From Anabaena lutea FACHB-196 (GTDB taxonomy: Bacteria > Cyanobacteriota > Cyanobacteriia > Cyanobacteriales > Nostocaceae): a DNA stretch of 64,000 nt. Location: contig NZ_JACJST010000019.1 in the NCBI RefSeq assembly GCF_014698305.1, forward strand, positions 1 to 64,000, in the 5' to 3' direction. A program made the translations under genes and the position numbers. The notes beneath the pieces were generated by a model. The model was not told the DNA's origin and searched no databases. It saw nothing but the letters and a program-made list of their open reading frames with translations. Below, one piece after another: positions 33,315 to 42,913 of the stretch (its first letter is position 1; every line of letters begins with the position of its first letter).

Positions 33315-35237
33315 GTGTCGTCTAGGACTTTTGAAGATAAACAGCCACCAGATCAGGCTTCATCTGGTTTTGAGTTTTTCAAAGGAGTAGGTCAGGTAAC
33401 TGGCGGGACTCTATTATCTATCACATTGCTGGCAAGCTCTATTGTAGCGGGAGGACTGGTTGGACTAGCCATTAGTTTCCGCAATTTGCCAGATGTGAGA
33501 CAACTACGTAACTTTTCTCCTTCAGAAACTACATACATATATGACATTAAAGGTAAACTCTTAACAAGTGTTCACGGGGAAGCAAACCGAGAAGTTGTAC
33601 CCCTAGATAAAATTTCCCCCCATCTCAAACGGGCAGTATTAGCCAGTGAAGATGCTAACTTCTACACTCACCACGGTATTAACCCTACTGGTATTGGGCG
33701 GGCTGTGATAGTCAACTTGGTAGCAGGGGGTGTGAAAGAAGGTGGTTCTACCATCACCATGCAGTTGGTGAAGAACCTGTTTTTATCTCAAAAGCGTGCT
33801 TTTACCCGCAAGTTAGCAGAGGCAGTTTTAGCAATTCGACTAGAGCAAATTCTCACCAAAGACCAAATTTTAGAAATGTACCTCAATCAAGTTTATTGGG
33901 GTCATAACAACTACGGTATACAAACAGCTGCACGCAGTTACTTTAACAAGTCATCAGAAACTTTAACTTTGGCTGAGTCAGCAATGATTGCGGGTTTAAT
34001 CCCAGCCCCAGAAGAATACAGCCCATTTGCCAATATGAAGCTGGCAAAACATAAACAAAAAGAAGTTCTGGGGCGGATGCTGGAATTGACTTGGATTACC
34101 CAAAAGGAATACGACGACGCTCTCAAGCAAGAAATTAAACTTGGTAGAATTAGGTCATTTCAAGGCAGTGCTTCACCTTATATCACCAATACCGTAGCCC
34201 AAGAATTGGCGAAAAAGTTTGGGCGGGAAGCGCTGCTAAAAGGCGGAATGCGGGTGCAAACCACAGTTGATGCCAAATTTCAAGAAATGGCTGAGGCAAC
34301 GGTCAGCAAGTGGCATAAAACTTTACTGGGACAAGGGTTATACAAGAACCAACTCGCCCTTGTGGCAGTTGATCCCCGGACACATTTTGTCAAAGCCCTA
34401 GTGGGTGGTGTAGATCCTAAAGCCAGTGAATTCAACCGCGCCACCCAAGCTCAACGCCAGCCAGGATCTTCTTTTAAACCCTTTGTCTATTATGCAGCCT
34501 TTGCCACTGGCAAATATGGCCCAGATAGCACAGTAGTAGATTCCCCAGTCAGCTACCGAGATGGTAATGGTTGGTACTATCCGAGAAACTATGATGGCGG
34601 CTTTAGCGGAGCCATGTCAATTCGCACTGCTCTTGCCCAGTCTCGCAATATCCCCGTGATTAAGCTTGGTAAAGCTGTGGGCATGAATAGAGTAATTGAA
34701 ATCTGCCGCACTTTGGGCATTATGAGTCCAATGGAACCTGTAACTTCTTTGCCTTTAGGTGCAATTGGTGTGACACCTCTAGAAATGGCTAGTGCCTATG
34801 CTACCTTTGCTAATTATGGCTGGCAGTCGCCACCAACAGTAATTGTGCGAGTCACAGATAGCAGTGGAAATGTGTTACTCGACAACACACCCAAGCCGCA
34901 GCGAGTCCTTGATCCTTGGGCATCGGCAGCAATTATTGATGTCATGCAATCTGTAGTCACAAGTGGTACAGGTAAAGGCGCTGCTATAGGTAGACCCGTT
35001 GCAGGTAAGACGGGAACAACTTCCTCTGAAAAAGATATTTGGTTTGTGGGTACAGTACCACAACTCACAACTGCTGTCTGGGTAGGGAGGGACGATAACC
35101 GTCAATTGTCCAGTGGTGCAACAGGTGGTGGTATGGTGGCTCCCATCTGGCGTGATTTTATGGTAAAAGCTCTCAAGGATGTACCTGTAGAAAAGTTCAA
35201 GTCACCCTCCCAGTTTACTCGTCCTAAATCAAATTAG
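33315..35237 (+). CDS. Penicillin-binding protein 1A family (bifunctional)
   Basis: Class A PBP making and cross-linking peptidoglycan. It starts with GTG at 33315. Order: short cytoplasmic tail, one membrane helix (residues ~30-55), glycosyltransferase GT51 domain ([27 protein letters not shown]), and transpeptidase domain with SSFK, SRN and KTGTT motifs. 640 aa, typical length. Divergent from tyrS with 83 bases between. Several paralogues normally occur in filamentous cyanobacteria, so no specific symbol is given. Confidence 0.94.
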   Translation: MSSRTFEDKQPPDQASSGFEFFKGVGQVTGGTLLSITLLASSIVAGGLVGLAISFRNLPDVRQLRNFSPSETTYIYDIKGKLLTSVHGEANREVVPLDKISPHLKRAVLASEDANFYTHHGINPTGIGRAVIVNLVAGGVKEGGSTITMQLVKNLFLSQKRAFTRKLAEAVLAIRLEQILTKDQILEMYLNQVYWGHNNYGIQTAARSYFNKSSETLTLAESAMIAGLIPAPEEYSPFANMKLAKHKQKEVLGRMLELTWITQKEYDDALKQEIKLGRIRSFQGSASPYITNTVAQELAKKFGREALLKGGMRVQTTVDAKFQEMAEATVSKWHKTLLGQGLYKNQLALVAVDPRTHFVKALVGGVDPKASEFNRATQAQRQPGSSFKPFVYYAAFATGKYGPDSTVVDSPVSYRDGNGWYYPRNYDGGFSGAMSIRTALAQSRNIPVIKLGKAVGMNRVIEICRTLGIMSPMEPVTSLPLGAIGVTPLEMASAYATFANYGWQSPPTVIVRVTDSSGNVLLDNTPKPQRVLDPWASAAIIDVMQSVVTSGTGKGAAIGRPVAGKTGTTSSEKDIWFVGTVPQLTTAVWVGRDDNRQLSSGATGGGMVAPIWRDFMVKALKDVPVEKFKSPSQFTRPKSN

Positions 35238-35257
35238 TGTTACTGGAGGCAAGGAGC

Positions 35258-35398
35258 AGGGGGCAGGGGGCAGGGGGCAGGTAGCAGGGGGCAGTAGGTA
35301 ATTATTTCACCCCATCTTGAGCGTCACCGCGTCACCGCGTCACCGCGTCACCCTATCTCCCCATCTCCCCATCACCCCGTCCCCTCGTCCCCGCATCT
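35258..35398. repeat. Two short tandem repeat arrays (GGGGCAG and CACCGCGT units)
   Basis: 35258-35297 holds about five GGGGCAG heptamers. 35323-35398 holds CACCGCGT octamers passing into CCCCATCT octamers. STRR class, lying between the convergent PBP and DUF1825 genes. Confidence 0.75.
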
Positions 35399-35402
35399 CT
35401 AG

Positions 35403-35726
35403 TCATAATTGTTTTTCTAGCTCTGTTTTCATCCTCTGTAGGGTGACATTCATTTGCTCAAACATTTGTTGCGGAGTGACACCAAACTGACCCATCTGAG
35501 TTTTAAGCTGCTGCATGGTCATTTGCGCCATGAAGTCTTCTGATAGCTCGAACCGTTTCATAAAGACGCGATATCGATCCATCATTGCTTCCATCTGCTC
35601 AATAAACAGCTTTTTGCCCTCGCGGTCAAATTTGCCGTAGTTGTTGCCAAGTTGAATCAGCGCTTGATAATCTTCAAAGAGCTGTTTGGCTTCTTGCTGA
35701 ACTATTTCAGAATCAAAGAATCCCAT
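35403..35726 (-). CDS. DUF1825 family protein
   Basis: A 107-aa cyanobacterial protein starting MGFFDSEIVQQEAKQLFEDYQ; this ATG is chosen because the family begins here and the upstream in-frame residues look non-coding. It is entirely helical, with Met/Gln-rich repeats (FMAQMTMQQLKTQMGQFGV). Conserved across cyanobacteria, function unknown. Its stop adjoins the tandem repeat array. Confidence 0.88.
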   Translation of the reverse strand: MGFFDSEIVQQEAKQLFEDYQALIQLGNNYGKFDREGKKLFIEQMEAMMDRYRVFMKRFELSEDFMAQMTMQQLKTQMGQFGVTPQQMFEQMNVTLQRMKTELEKQL

Positions 35727-35925
35727 TTTGCTTCTATTCAACCGAGTGTGATTACTCGGTAACTTCAAATTTTGCCTCTATTTCTATTTTAGTCTAGGGG
35801 ACAAATCAATTCAAAATTCAAATTAGTGGTTACAGGTGGACACTTTCAGAAAATTCCCCAGAACTGCTGAGGGGAAACTGGCAACTACGAAATTTCACGT
35901 AACCTTTCCCCTGTCTTGTGAGGCT

Positions 35926-36861
35926 TTAAGAATCTTTTTTAGACAAAAATCGATTTAATAAGGCGGCAATACCCAAAGCTTTGGCGACTGATTTAGGATT
36001 ACCGTTTTCAGTAGGTTGAATGTTCAGTTGAGCAGCGTATTTCAAAGCTAGGGGTTGCTTGGGGTTTAGTTTTAATGCTTGACGTATGTAAACTTTAGCC
36101 ATTCCTAGGAATTTCTGTTGGAAATGTACTACCCCCAGTAAAGCATAATAGTCACTGTTATTTGGTTCTAGCTTGATAGCATCGCGCAGTTCTTGTACTG
36201 CTAGATCCCATTTTCCTTGTTCTCCATACTGAACAGCCCGCTCATAGTTACGTCGAGCATAGTTGATCGGAACCGGGGTAAGATTTTTGTCTTGAGGTAA
36301 TTTCAGTCCGACTGGTTTGATTTCTGGTCGGGGGATGATCGATTTCGATGAAGTTGTCCACTGTTCTGTGTTTAAAGCATTATTTTTGTGTAAGGATAAA
36401 TAAACTAAATTCAGTTTACTGATTTGTTTAGTAACTTGATGTGATTGCGGGAGTGATTTATATTGGGCAGATGCATAAGAAGTGATGGCTTTTTCATAGA
36501 AAAACTCAGCCTCATTGGGAGACATGGACATGATATCGACATTGAGTCCAGTTTGAAGAACTGAAACTGCCTGTTTGTCTAAGTCTGTCGCTTTTGAGCG
36601 CAACGTCCCTACTAGGTTAATCCGTTTTTTTGCCTGTTTTAATTCCTGGTAAGCTGGGTTAATTAACCGGGTCAATATGACTCTGCCTAATTCAGCATCT
36701 CGATTATTCGTATTGATATAGTTATCAGGATGTAGTTGCTTTGCTAAGGCATGATAACGTTTAAGAACTTGATGATCATCCGCATTTACAGAAACTCCCA
36801 AAACAGCATATGGGTCAATGAGTAGTTCAAGTACTTCTGGTGGCAGGGAGTTCTGTGACAT
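35926..36861 (-). CDS. J-domain protein with TPR repeats
   Basis: 311 aa. Residues ~15-85 form a J domain with intact HPD (KQLHPDNYIN), so it can stimulate an Hsp70. The middle is unassigned. C-terminal TPR units follow (NYERAVQYGEQGKWDLAVQE, then LLGVVHFQQKFLGMAKVYIR). Cytoplasmic co-chaperone, client unknown. Lone gene; the variant Hsp70 operon lies 2.5 kb to the right. Confidence 0.82.
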   Translation of the reverse strand: MSQNSLPPEVLELLIDPYAVLGVSVNADDHQVLKRYHALAKQLHPDNYINTNNRDAELGRVILTRLINPAYQELKQAKKRINLVGTLRSKATDLDKQAVSVLQTGLNVDIMSMSPNEAEFFYEKAITSYASAQYKSLPQSHQVTKQISKLNLVYLSLHKNNALNTEQWTTSSKSIIPRPEIKPVGLKLPQDKNLTPVPINYARRNYERAVQYGEQGKWDLAVQELRDAIKLEPNNSDYYALLGVVHFQQKFLGMAKVYIRQALKLNPKQPLALKYAAQLNIQPTENGNPKSVAKALGIAALLNRFLSKKDS

Positions 36862-37390
36862 TTTAGTAAGATTTGCATATAAAAGCTTTAAGGTGGCAGC
36901 AAAGCTAAGTGCAGACTCAGAAATGTTGAATTAGGTGAATTAATGCCAAGGGTTTGTGATGCTACATATAGCAGTTATATGTGATTTTTTTGTATACCTG
37001 AGGGGAGTGTATGGCTAAGGCCACCCAAGATAGAGCCAAAGTGGTTTGGGTTCTGGCTGGGCTTAAACAACTCAGTACCCGGATTTCCCTTGTTTTTTGT
37101 TAAGAGTTAAGTAGGTTGGCGTTAAAAATTGTAGTTATGACAAGGCAGAAGGCAGAAGGTTAGAAAATAAAGATGTTGTTTGCTTTTTTCCAACAATTAA
37201 ACAGGAATTGTACATAGTTTAGTTGTTTGAATTTACTTAACTTGTCAGGAGTAACCGATAACTATTGACTAAATCCATAAAATAGATTTAGATATGCATT
37301 TTTTGTTTCATAGTTCACTATGTTGAATTAATCTAAGTGGATTTGCTATGATGACGGTTTTGTCTTAGGAGTTGTGGTATTTGGAGACTG
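36862..37390. other. Long intergenic region
   Basis: 529 bases. Apart from a candidate 30-codon reading frame at 37011-37103 no gene or repeat was seen. A promoter for the TM2 gene must lie near its right end. Confidence 0.4.
37011..37103 (+). CDS. Possible small protein (30 aa)
   Basis: An ATG preceded at good spacing by GAGGGGAG opens a 30-codon frame: MAKATQDRAKVVWVLAGLK, then QLSTRISLVFC. The middle is mildly hydrophobic. It is too short to judge by composition, and no homologue is known to me. Confidence 0.2.
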   Translation: MAKATQDRAKVVWVLAGLKQLSTRISLVFC

Positions 37391-37777
37391 ATGGAGATGA
37401 TTTTAAACAAACGGAAAAGCCGAAGCATTGCTGCTATTTTAGCCTTTTCTGGCACAATGACAATTTCAGGATTACATAAATTTTACTTAGGACAACCACT
37501 ATGGGGAATTTTATATGTTTTGTTGTCTTGGACACCAATCCCTAAGGTGGCTAGTGCCATAGAGGGAGTTTGGTATTTAGCCCAAGATGAAGAGGCTTTT
37601 GACCGGAATTTTAATTTCGGTAAGTCGTCAGCAGCTAAGGTTTCTCTTCAGGTCAGTAATCAAGTAGAATCAGTAGCTAGTGCTGTACGTGAGTTGGATA
37701 CTCTGCGCCAAGATGGTTTAATTTCGGAGTATGAATTTGAGCAAAAGCGCCGCCATCTCCTAGACCAGATTTCTTAA
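37391..37777 (+). CDS. TM2 domain protein with C-terminal SHOCT-like motif
   Basis: 128 aa. Two membrane helices (IAAILAFSGTMTISGLHKFYLG and WGILYVLLSWTPIPKVASAI, residues ~13-57) joined by the conserved G.H.FYLG turn of the TM2 family. A soluble tail ends in the short LDTLRQDGLISEYEFEQKR motif of SHOCT type. Function unknown. Followed after 14 bases by the helix-hairpin-helix gene, so likely co-transcribed. Confidence 0.82.
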   Translation: MEMILNKRKSRSIAAILAFSGTMTISGLHKFYLGQPLWGILYVLLSWTPIPKVASAIEGVWYLAQDEEAFDRNFNFGKSSAAKVSLQVSNQVESVASAVRELDTLRQDGLISEYEFEQKRRHLLDQIS

Positions 37778-37791
37778 GGCAAGCACAAACG

Positions 37792-38325
37792 ATGAACAAC
37801 TGGCTACCTTTAAATCTGAAATTGCAAAAACTCCGCGCCAAGCTGCTCAACGATCCCTACTATCGTCTCCAATCTGGGGAAGAAATTCAGATGGCGGCAC
37901 AACTGGGTATGCGTATTGATGCAAATCAAGCAACTGTTGATGATTGGCTGCGTTTACCTGGTTTGTCTATTCATCAAGGGCGATCGCTTGTGGAACTTTC
38001 CCGCTCTGGTGTTAAATTTTATTGTATTGAGGATATTGCTGCGGCTTTGAGTGTGCCTGTACAGCGGCTAGAACCACTAAAACCTCTACTTAATTTTAGT
38101 TACTATGATGATGAATCTCTAGATAAACCTACTTATTTGCTGAACGCGAATACAGCAACATTAGAGAGTTTGGCAAAAATTCCCTTTATCGATTTACCCC
38201 TAGCCCAAGCAGTAGTGCAGAATCGTGCCACTGCTGGGCCTTATCGTAATCTGGTTGATTTTCAACAACGGCTAGAATTATCTGGTGAAGCGATCGCTCA
38301 GTTAATGTATTATCTGCGGTTTTAG
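37792..38325 (+). CDS. ComEA-type helix-hairpin-helix protein
   Basis: 177 aa with two helix-hairpin-helix units: one at ~40-66 (RIDANQATVDDWLRLPGL) and one at ~118-165 (LNANTATLESLAKIPFI, then NRATAGPYRNLVDFQQR). This fold binds DNA non-specifically. There is no signal peptide, so unlike ComEA it looks cytoplasmic. Likely second gene of the TM2 operon. Confidence 0.78.
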   Translation: MNNWLPLNLKLQKLRAKLLNDPYYRLQSGEEIQMAAQLGMRIDANQATVDDWLRLPGLSIHQGRSLVELSRSGVKFYCIEDIAAALSVPVQRLEPLKPLLNFSYYDDESLDKPTYLLNANTATLESLAKIPFIDLPLAQAVVQNRATAGPYRNLVDFQQRLELSGEAIAQLMYYLRF

Positions 38326-38531
38326 GGGATGGGGAGATGGGGAGATGGGGAGATGGGGAGATGGGGAGATGGGGAGATGGGGAGATGGGGAGACGCGGGG
38401 ACGCGGAGATGGGGAGATGGGGAGATGGGGAGACGCGGGGACGCGGAGATGGGGAGATGGGGAGATGGGGAGATGGGGAGATGGGGAGATGGGGAGATGG
38501 GGAGATGGGAAGACGCGGGGACGCGGAGACA
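38326..38531. repeat. Octamer tandem repeat array (GATGGGGA)
   Basis: About 25 units of GATGGGGA, interrupted by GACGCGGG/GACGCGGA variants arranged in a higher-order pattern. It begins right after the stop codon of the HhH gene. All reading frames through it are open but are artefacts of the 8-base period. Confidence 0.95.
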
Positions 38532-38560
38532 ATTAAGAATAATTTAATTACCTTTTCCCC

Positions 38561-38641
38561 AATGACTAATGACCAATGACTAATGACTAATGACCAATGA
38601 CTAATGACCAATGACCAATGACCAATGACTAATGACTAATG
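38561..38641. repeat. Heptamer tandem repeat array (AATGACY)
   Basis: Eleven or so units alternating AATGACT and AATGACC, ending at the lepB stop codon. A second STRR family next to the octamer array. Confidence 0.95.
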
Positions 38642-38642
38642 A

Positions 38643-39230
38643 TTAAATTACCCCAAGACGGTCTAAAGGCCAGAAGCGAAAGGTAGCGCGACCGATGAGA
38701 TTTTTGCGTGGTAAAAAGCCCCAGTAGCGAGAGTCATTGCTATCGTTGCGGTTGTCTCCCATCACAAAAAATTCATTTTCTGGGACTGTTACGGGTGGGA
38801 ATGGCTGATTTGGAGGTTCGGCGATGTAGTCTTCTGGTAAGGGTTGACCATTGAGGTAAACTTTACCCTGATTAACACTAATTACCTCTCCGGGCATACC
38901 AATTACCCGTTTGATAAAGGCTTGATTTTTTTCATATCCCCGACGTTGCAATTCTGGTGGTGAGGAAAAAACGACTATATCGCCAGTTTTGGGAAGGTGA
39001 AAACGATAGGATACTTTTTCTACTACCAAGCGATCGCCTGTGTGTAAGGTGGGGTACATTGATGCTGATGGGATTAACCGAGGTTCAGCGATAAATGTTC
39101 TAATCAGTAGTGCTAAGGTGAGTGCGATCGCAATTAACGTCAGATTTTCTTGCCAACCATGCCATGTTTTTGCGGATGTGGAAGTTTCTTTAATATTACT
39201 TTTGTCAGGATTCATAGTATTTTTCAGCAA
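38643..39230 (-). CDS. lepB: Signal peptidase I
   Basis: A membrane serine protease removing signal peptides. 195 aa. One N-terminal membrane helix (LTLIAIALTLALLIRTFI, ~30-47), catalytic Ser in PSASMYPTL, catalytic Lys in AFIKRVIGMPGE, and box E GDNRNDSNDSRYWG. Normal cyanobacterial size. Translation may start at Met1 or Met6. It follows the GrpE-like gene by 98 bases on the same strand. Confidence 0.94.
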   Translation of the reverse strand: MLKNTMNPDKSNIKETSTSAKTWHGWQENLTLIAIALTLALLIRTFIAEPRLIPSASMYPTLHTGDRLVVEKVSYRFHLPKTGDIVVFSSPPELQRRGYEKNQAFIKRVIGMPGEVISVNQGKVYLNGQPLPEDYIAEPPNQPFPPVTVPENEFFVMGDNRNDSNDSRYWGFLPRKNLIGRATFRFWPLDRLGVI

Positions 39231-39328
39231 GTTTAAATTTGGAACTACCTTGACTATTGTGACTCTAAATGTATATTTATTAGTACTTTTGGTTCTGTGC
39301 GAACCTTTACAAATAAATAATCTGAATA

Positions 39329-39856
39329 TTAATTTATAGTTTCATTTATAGTTTCATTTATATTATCATCTAAATTTGATTCTACTTTAGCGGTAATTAC
39401 TTCTGTAGGACGGAGAATTTTCTCACCCCAACGAAATCCGCGACGGACAATTTTAGTAATTGTTTGGTCTGGAACATCAGTTCTTTCTTCTCGATCTATG
39501 ACTCGACACAAGTTAAAATCTGGTTCTGTACTTGTCAATTCTATAGGTAAAAGTTGGCGTTTTCCTAGTACACTGAGAAACTTACGGTTAACTGCGGCTA
39601 TGGAACGGGGTAAGCGTTCTATAAATTCTGGACTGGGGTTGGGGTTATTTTCCAGATAGTCTAATAATGCTTCTAGTGCATCAGCAACTTCTAACAGTTC
39701 TAAAAATAAATCTTCAGTTTGGGCTGCGGTTTGAGTTTTTTGTTCTCTTAGAGATTGTTGCAAGACAACATTTTCTTTTCCGAGAATACCCAGTTTTTGG
39801 ATGAGTAAATCGCGTAACTCTTGACTTAGAGGATAAGTTGGAGGTAATTCAGACAC
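39329..39856 (-). CDS. GrpE-like nucleotide exchange factor (divergent)
   Basis: 175 aa, GTG start. The N-terminal half is a coiled coil (LGILGKENVVLQQSLREQK) and the C-terminal half has the GrpE beta-domain ending GEKILRPTEVITAK. The overall pattern matches divergent cyanobacterial GrpE family members rather than the main GrpE. The tail repeats NET-IN twice because of an 11-base DNA repeat. It starts two bases after the J-like gene and closes a five-gene Hsp70 operon, so its partner is the Hsp70 at 43401-45584. Confidence 0.72.
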   Translation of the reverse strand: MSELPPTYPLSQELRDLLIQKLGILGKENVVLQQSLREQKTQTAAQTEDLFLELLEVADALEALLDYLENNPNPSPEFIERLPRSIAAVNRKFLSVLGKRQLLPIELTSTEPDFNLCRVIDREERTDVPDQTITKIVRRGFRWGEKILRPTEVITAKVESNLDDNINETINETIN

Positions 39857-39858
39857 GG

Positions 39859-40467
39859 TTACGTTTGTTTAGATAACATAGCTAAGATTTTGTTAGCCCA
39901 AGTATTGACTTGAGGATGAGTATGATTACTCAACATTTGCGAAATGGCCTTCGCTCTTTGTAATTGTCCACCCATTTGATAGGCTTTAATCAACCACATT
40001 TGCGCTTGCAGATAGTTTTGACTATTGTGTTCTTTACAGCCTTGACAGTAGTCTTCTAGGTATTTGATCGCTTTGGGGTAGCGTCCTTCTCTACAGGCTG
40101 TCATGCCTTCGGTGAACAGTTCTGATAAGGGAATTGGTAAAGGTTCGCGTTCTAGGTTTTCTTGTTGGGTGGCTTGAGCGATCGCATGATCTAAATTATC
40201 AAATTCTGATAATAAAGTTAGTGACGGTGCTGTTTGTGTCAACGCCTCTAAATTACTATACTTGAAGCGCTTAATAGTTGGCAATATTGGACGCAAGTAG
40301 TCAGCAATTATTCTTTCTTCTGACTTCATTAAGCTTTTTTGCGCTTTAGCAATCACATCTACAGGATATTGCTTGCGCTTCATTGCTAAAGCTACAGCTT
40401 TGGTAATTTCGGCTTTTGATGCAGCTTGAGATATACCGAGAATATCGTAGGGATTACTTTTCATCAT
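39859..40467 (-). CDS. J-like protein lacking HPD, with TPR-type C-terminus
   Basis: 202 aa. Residues 1-65 follow the J-domain pattern (NPYDILGISQAASKAEIT, then KRKQYPVDVIAKAQKSL), but the HPD tripeptide is replaced by PVD. Stimulation of an Hsp70 ATPase by the usual mechanism is therefore unlikely. Residues ~115-200 form a TPR-like helical region (CREGRYPKAIKYLEDYCQG). Tightly packed in the Hsp70 operon (11 bases after the TPR gene). Confidence 0.65.
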   Translation of the reverse strand: MMKSNPYDILGISQAASKAEITKAVALAMKRKQYPVDVIAKAQKSLMKSEERIIADYLRPILPTIKRFKYSNLEALTQTAPSLTLLSEFDNLDHAIAQATQQENLEREPLPIPLSELFTEGMTACREGRYPKAIKYLEDYCQGCKEHNSQNYLQAQMWLIKAYQMGGQLQRAKAISQMLSNHTHPQVNTWANKILAMLSKQT

Positions 40468-40477
40468 TCACCCTTTT

Positions 40478-42913
40478 TCAACACAATCTTAGGCTACGGT
40501 AAATTTCTTGGAATGCAGGTTCATCTGGGCAGATTTCATAAGCCCATCTTCCCAGATTAAGCATGGCTTCACCATCAGTTAAAGTATCATTTTTAATCCC
40601 ATTAATTAATAAATCAATAAAAAGTTCGGCGACAATATAACGTACTCTATCATAGCGTGATTTTTTAGCGTTACTTACCATTTCTTCAAAACGATTTTGA
40701 TGAAAAAGTTGCTCAATTGCTTCCAAATCTTGGTTAAATTCAACTTTTTCGATCATGCTGATGACAACAGGATTACTGTCATCAATATTTTTAATTTCTT
40801 GCAGTTTTTCTAAAGCTTTGACTGCGGTAATTTCTTCATTAATCAGTTGCTTTCTGATTTCTTCGGCTTTATATTCAGCTAAATAACTTTTAGCAGCATT
40901 ACTGCTGAAAATATCATACCAAAACTGAGCAAATTTTAAATGTTCTGAAAATTCTGATATGGTTTGACGTTGCAAACTAAAAAGTCTATCGATTTCTTTT
41001 TGCCAATCTTGATTATCTTGAATTTCGGCTTTAGCATCTTGCAACGGTAGAATTGCTAATTGCCATTTTTGTTGCTGTAAGTAATAGCAACCTTGATAAT
41101 AAGCCATGAAGTTAAAAGCAAATTGTTCGATTTCATTAGTAGGTGGAGTTGTCGGTTTGATTTCAATGGCTCTTTGACTATCACCTTCTAAACAAGCAGC
41201 TACAGCTAAACCCCAAGGGGTATAGAGAGAACGGAGAATTTTTTGACTAGAATGTATTTTATCTATGATAATATTTTGCCAGTGGGAACTAAATTTTTGA
41301 TAACAGCCCGGAGTAATAAATACATCATTAACTTGCATTCCTGAATTTGCAGGTTCACCCATAAATCTGAGTGCAACTAACTCCCAACGGTAGTAATCGC
41401 GCAGATTTAAATAAGCTTCATAATTTTCAATATTGGTATTTTTGATATTATCAATTGCTGCTTCTAAACGGCGTTTTAATTCTAAAGATATGGAAGTAAA
41501 ATCAACAGCTTTATTTCCCAGCCAAGGTACATCTTCAAGAGTTGGATCTGTTGTTAAATTTGCTATTGCAGTTGATAGAGAAATAATTAAATCTAATAAT
41601 TTATCAGAGTTAGTTTGGGAATAATAATAAGTTGCTACTGTCCAATTGTGTAATGTCGTAATATTAGGATTAGCAATCCAGATATTTTTCATTCCATTAG
41701 CAATATTCGTCCAGTCCGAATCTTTCCAAACTGCGGCTTCTAAACTTGGTTGAATATGTTCTTGAAGATTAACTTCAACTACAGAATTAGCACCAAATTT
41801 TTGGATATATTCTGTACTGGCTATTTTAGCTGCTGCTAGATTTTCAGCTTTGACTAACTCTTCAATATTTTGTAAAGATAGTAAACGTTGATGTTGAGCA
41901 ATGCGTTTAATAATTTCTCGTTGTTCTGTTATTGATACAGCAGATACATCTTGCCATTCTCGATAAGCTGATTGTAAATTTGCTTGTTGAGCTAGTGCAA
42001 ACCCTCGCAGATAAGCGGCTTGTTGTCCTGATAAACCTTGTAAGTGAGATAGTGCATTTTCCCAATCTTGCATTTTAATTGCGACTAAACCTAAACGAAT
42101 TTGGCAATCTGTAAAATCAGGTAAAAGGGATTTTGCATTTTCATACAAAGATTTAGCTGTTGGTAAATAACCGGCTTTTTCGGCTGCTAATCCTTGACGG
42201 AATAGTTCTCTACCTTGGACTATTGATTTGATATTTTTGAGTAAATTTATGCCGTCGGAACGAGGAAAGTTTGTCAAAGAAAAATCTAAAAGTGCGATCG
42301 CTCCCCGTAATCTGCCTTCAGATACTGCTTGCTTTGCTTTCTCTAGGGATGAGGTGTAAATTTCTTCTTGGTGAACTTGGATTTGGATATCTGAAATAGC
42401 TTGTTTTATTAAATCTGTAGAGTATAACTTTTCAGCTTCTTGATATGTGGTGAGTGCATTGATAAAATAGCGATTTTCTGCCTGTGATTGTGCTTGTTTT
42501 ACCAACACTTGAAATTGTTCTCGCTTTTCCAGTTCCTGTTGGCTGTTTTGAATTGCTAATGATACCTGCTTATCGTGAAGAATTCGGTTATGAAGATGAT
42601 AAAGTGCGATCGCACTAGATAAAGCTTGAGTTTCTAAAGGATCACCATGATCTCGTTGAAGAATCAATTGAGCTTGATGAGCTAAATTATCTGCTTGTGC
42701 AACTTGTTTACGCCAATCTTCTAATTGTTGTTCTAGCTTATCTACAAGATTACCGATGAATAATTTACCCAGCCAACGTTCCCAAAAAGCAGGTTTTTCT
42801 GCCCAAACAGCGAGTGCAGTTTGAGCAACGGTAATAGCTTCTCGCAGTTGCTTGTGTTGGGCGAGTTTTTCGGCTTTCTGACTGGTTTCCTTAATGCTGT
42901 CAAGAAGGCTCAT
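40478..42913 (-). CDS. Large TPR-like helical protein of the Hsp70 operon
   Basis: 811 aa from the ATG at 42913, chosen because it makes an ATGA overlap with the upstream gene; an earlier in-frame start at 42931 is possible. Almost wholly helical, with degenerate TPR-like units (ALAEKAGYLPTAKSLYENAK type) and Gln-rich coiled coils. No catalytic motif. Position between the zinc-ribbon/LysM and J-like genes suggests a client-binding or scaffold role in the Hsp70 system; inferred. Confidence 0.72.
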   Translation of the reverse strand: MSLLDSIKETSQKAEKLAQHKQLREAITVAQTALAVWAEKPAFWERWLGKLFIGNLVDKLEQQLEDWRKQVAQADNLAHQAQLILQRDHGDPLETQALSSAIALYHLHNRILHDKQVSLAIQNSQQELEKREQFQVLVKQAQSQAENRYFINALTTYQEAEKLYSTDLIKQAISDIQIQVHQEEIYTSSLEKAKQAVSEGRLRGAIALLDFSLTNFPRSDGINLLKNIKSIVQGRELFRQGLAAEKAGYLPTAKSLYENAKSLLPDFTDCQIRLGLVAIKMQDWENALSHLQGLSGQQAAYLRGFALAQQANLQSAYREWQDVSAVSITEQREIIKRIAQHQRLLSLQNIEELVKAENLAAAKIASTEYIQKFGANSVVEVNLQEHIQPSLEAAVWKDSDWTNIANGMKNIWIANPNITTLHNWTVATYYYSQTNSDKLLDLIISLSTAIANLTTDPTLEDVPWLGNKAVDFTSISLELKRRLEAAIDNIKNTNIENYEAYLNLRDYYRWELVALRFMGEPANSGMQVNDVFITPGCYQKFSSHWQNIIIDKIHSSQKILRSLYTPWGLAVAACLEGDSQRAIEIKPTTPPTNEIEQFAFNFMAYYQGCYYLQQQKWQLAILPLQDAKAEIQDNQDWQKEIDRLFSLQRQTISEFSEHLKFAQFWYDIFSSNAAKSYLAEYKAEEIRKQLINEEITAVKALEKLQEIKNIDDSNPVVISMIEKVEFNQDLEAIEQLFHQNRFEEMVSNAKKSRYDRVRYIVAELFIDLLINGIKNDTLTDGEAMLNLGRWAYEICPDEPAFQEIYRSLRLC

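Noticed and set aside
38186-38611. Several open frames on both strands through 38302-38611
   Set aside because: They arise from the 8-base tandem repeat, which is open in all frames and gives nonsense Pro/Ser or Gly/Arg/Trp repeats.
38326-38641. Possible CRISPR array
   Set aside because: Units are 7-8 bases, contiguous and without unique spacers, and no cas genes are near.
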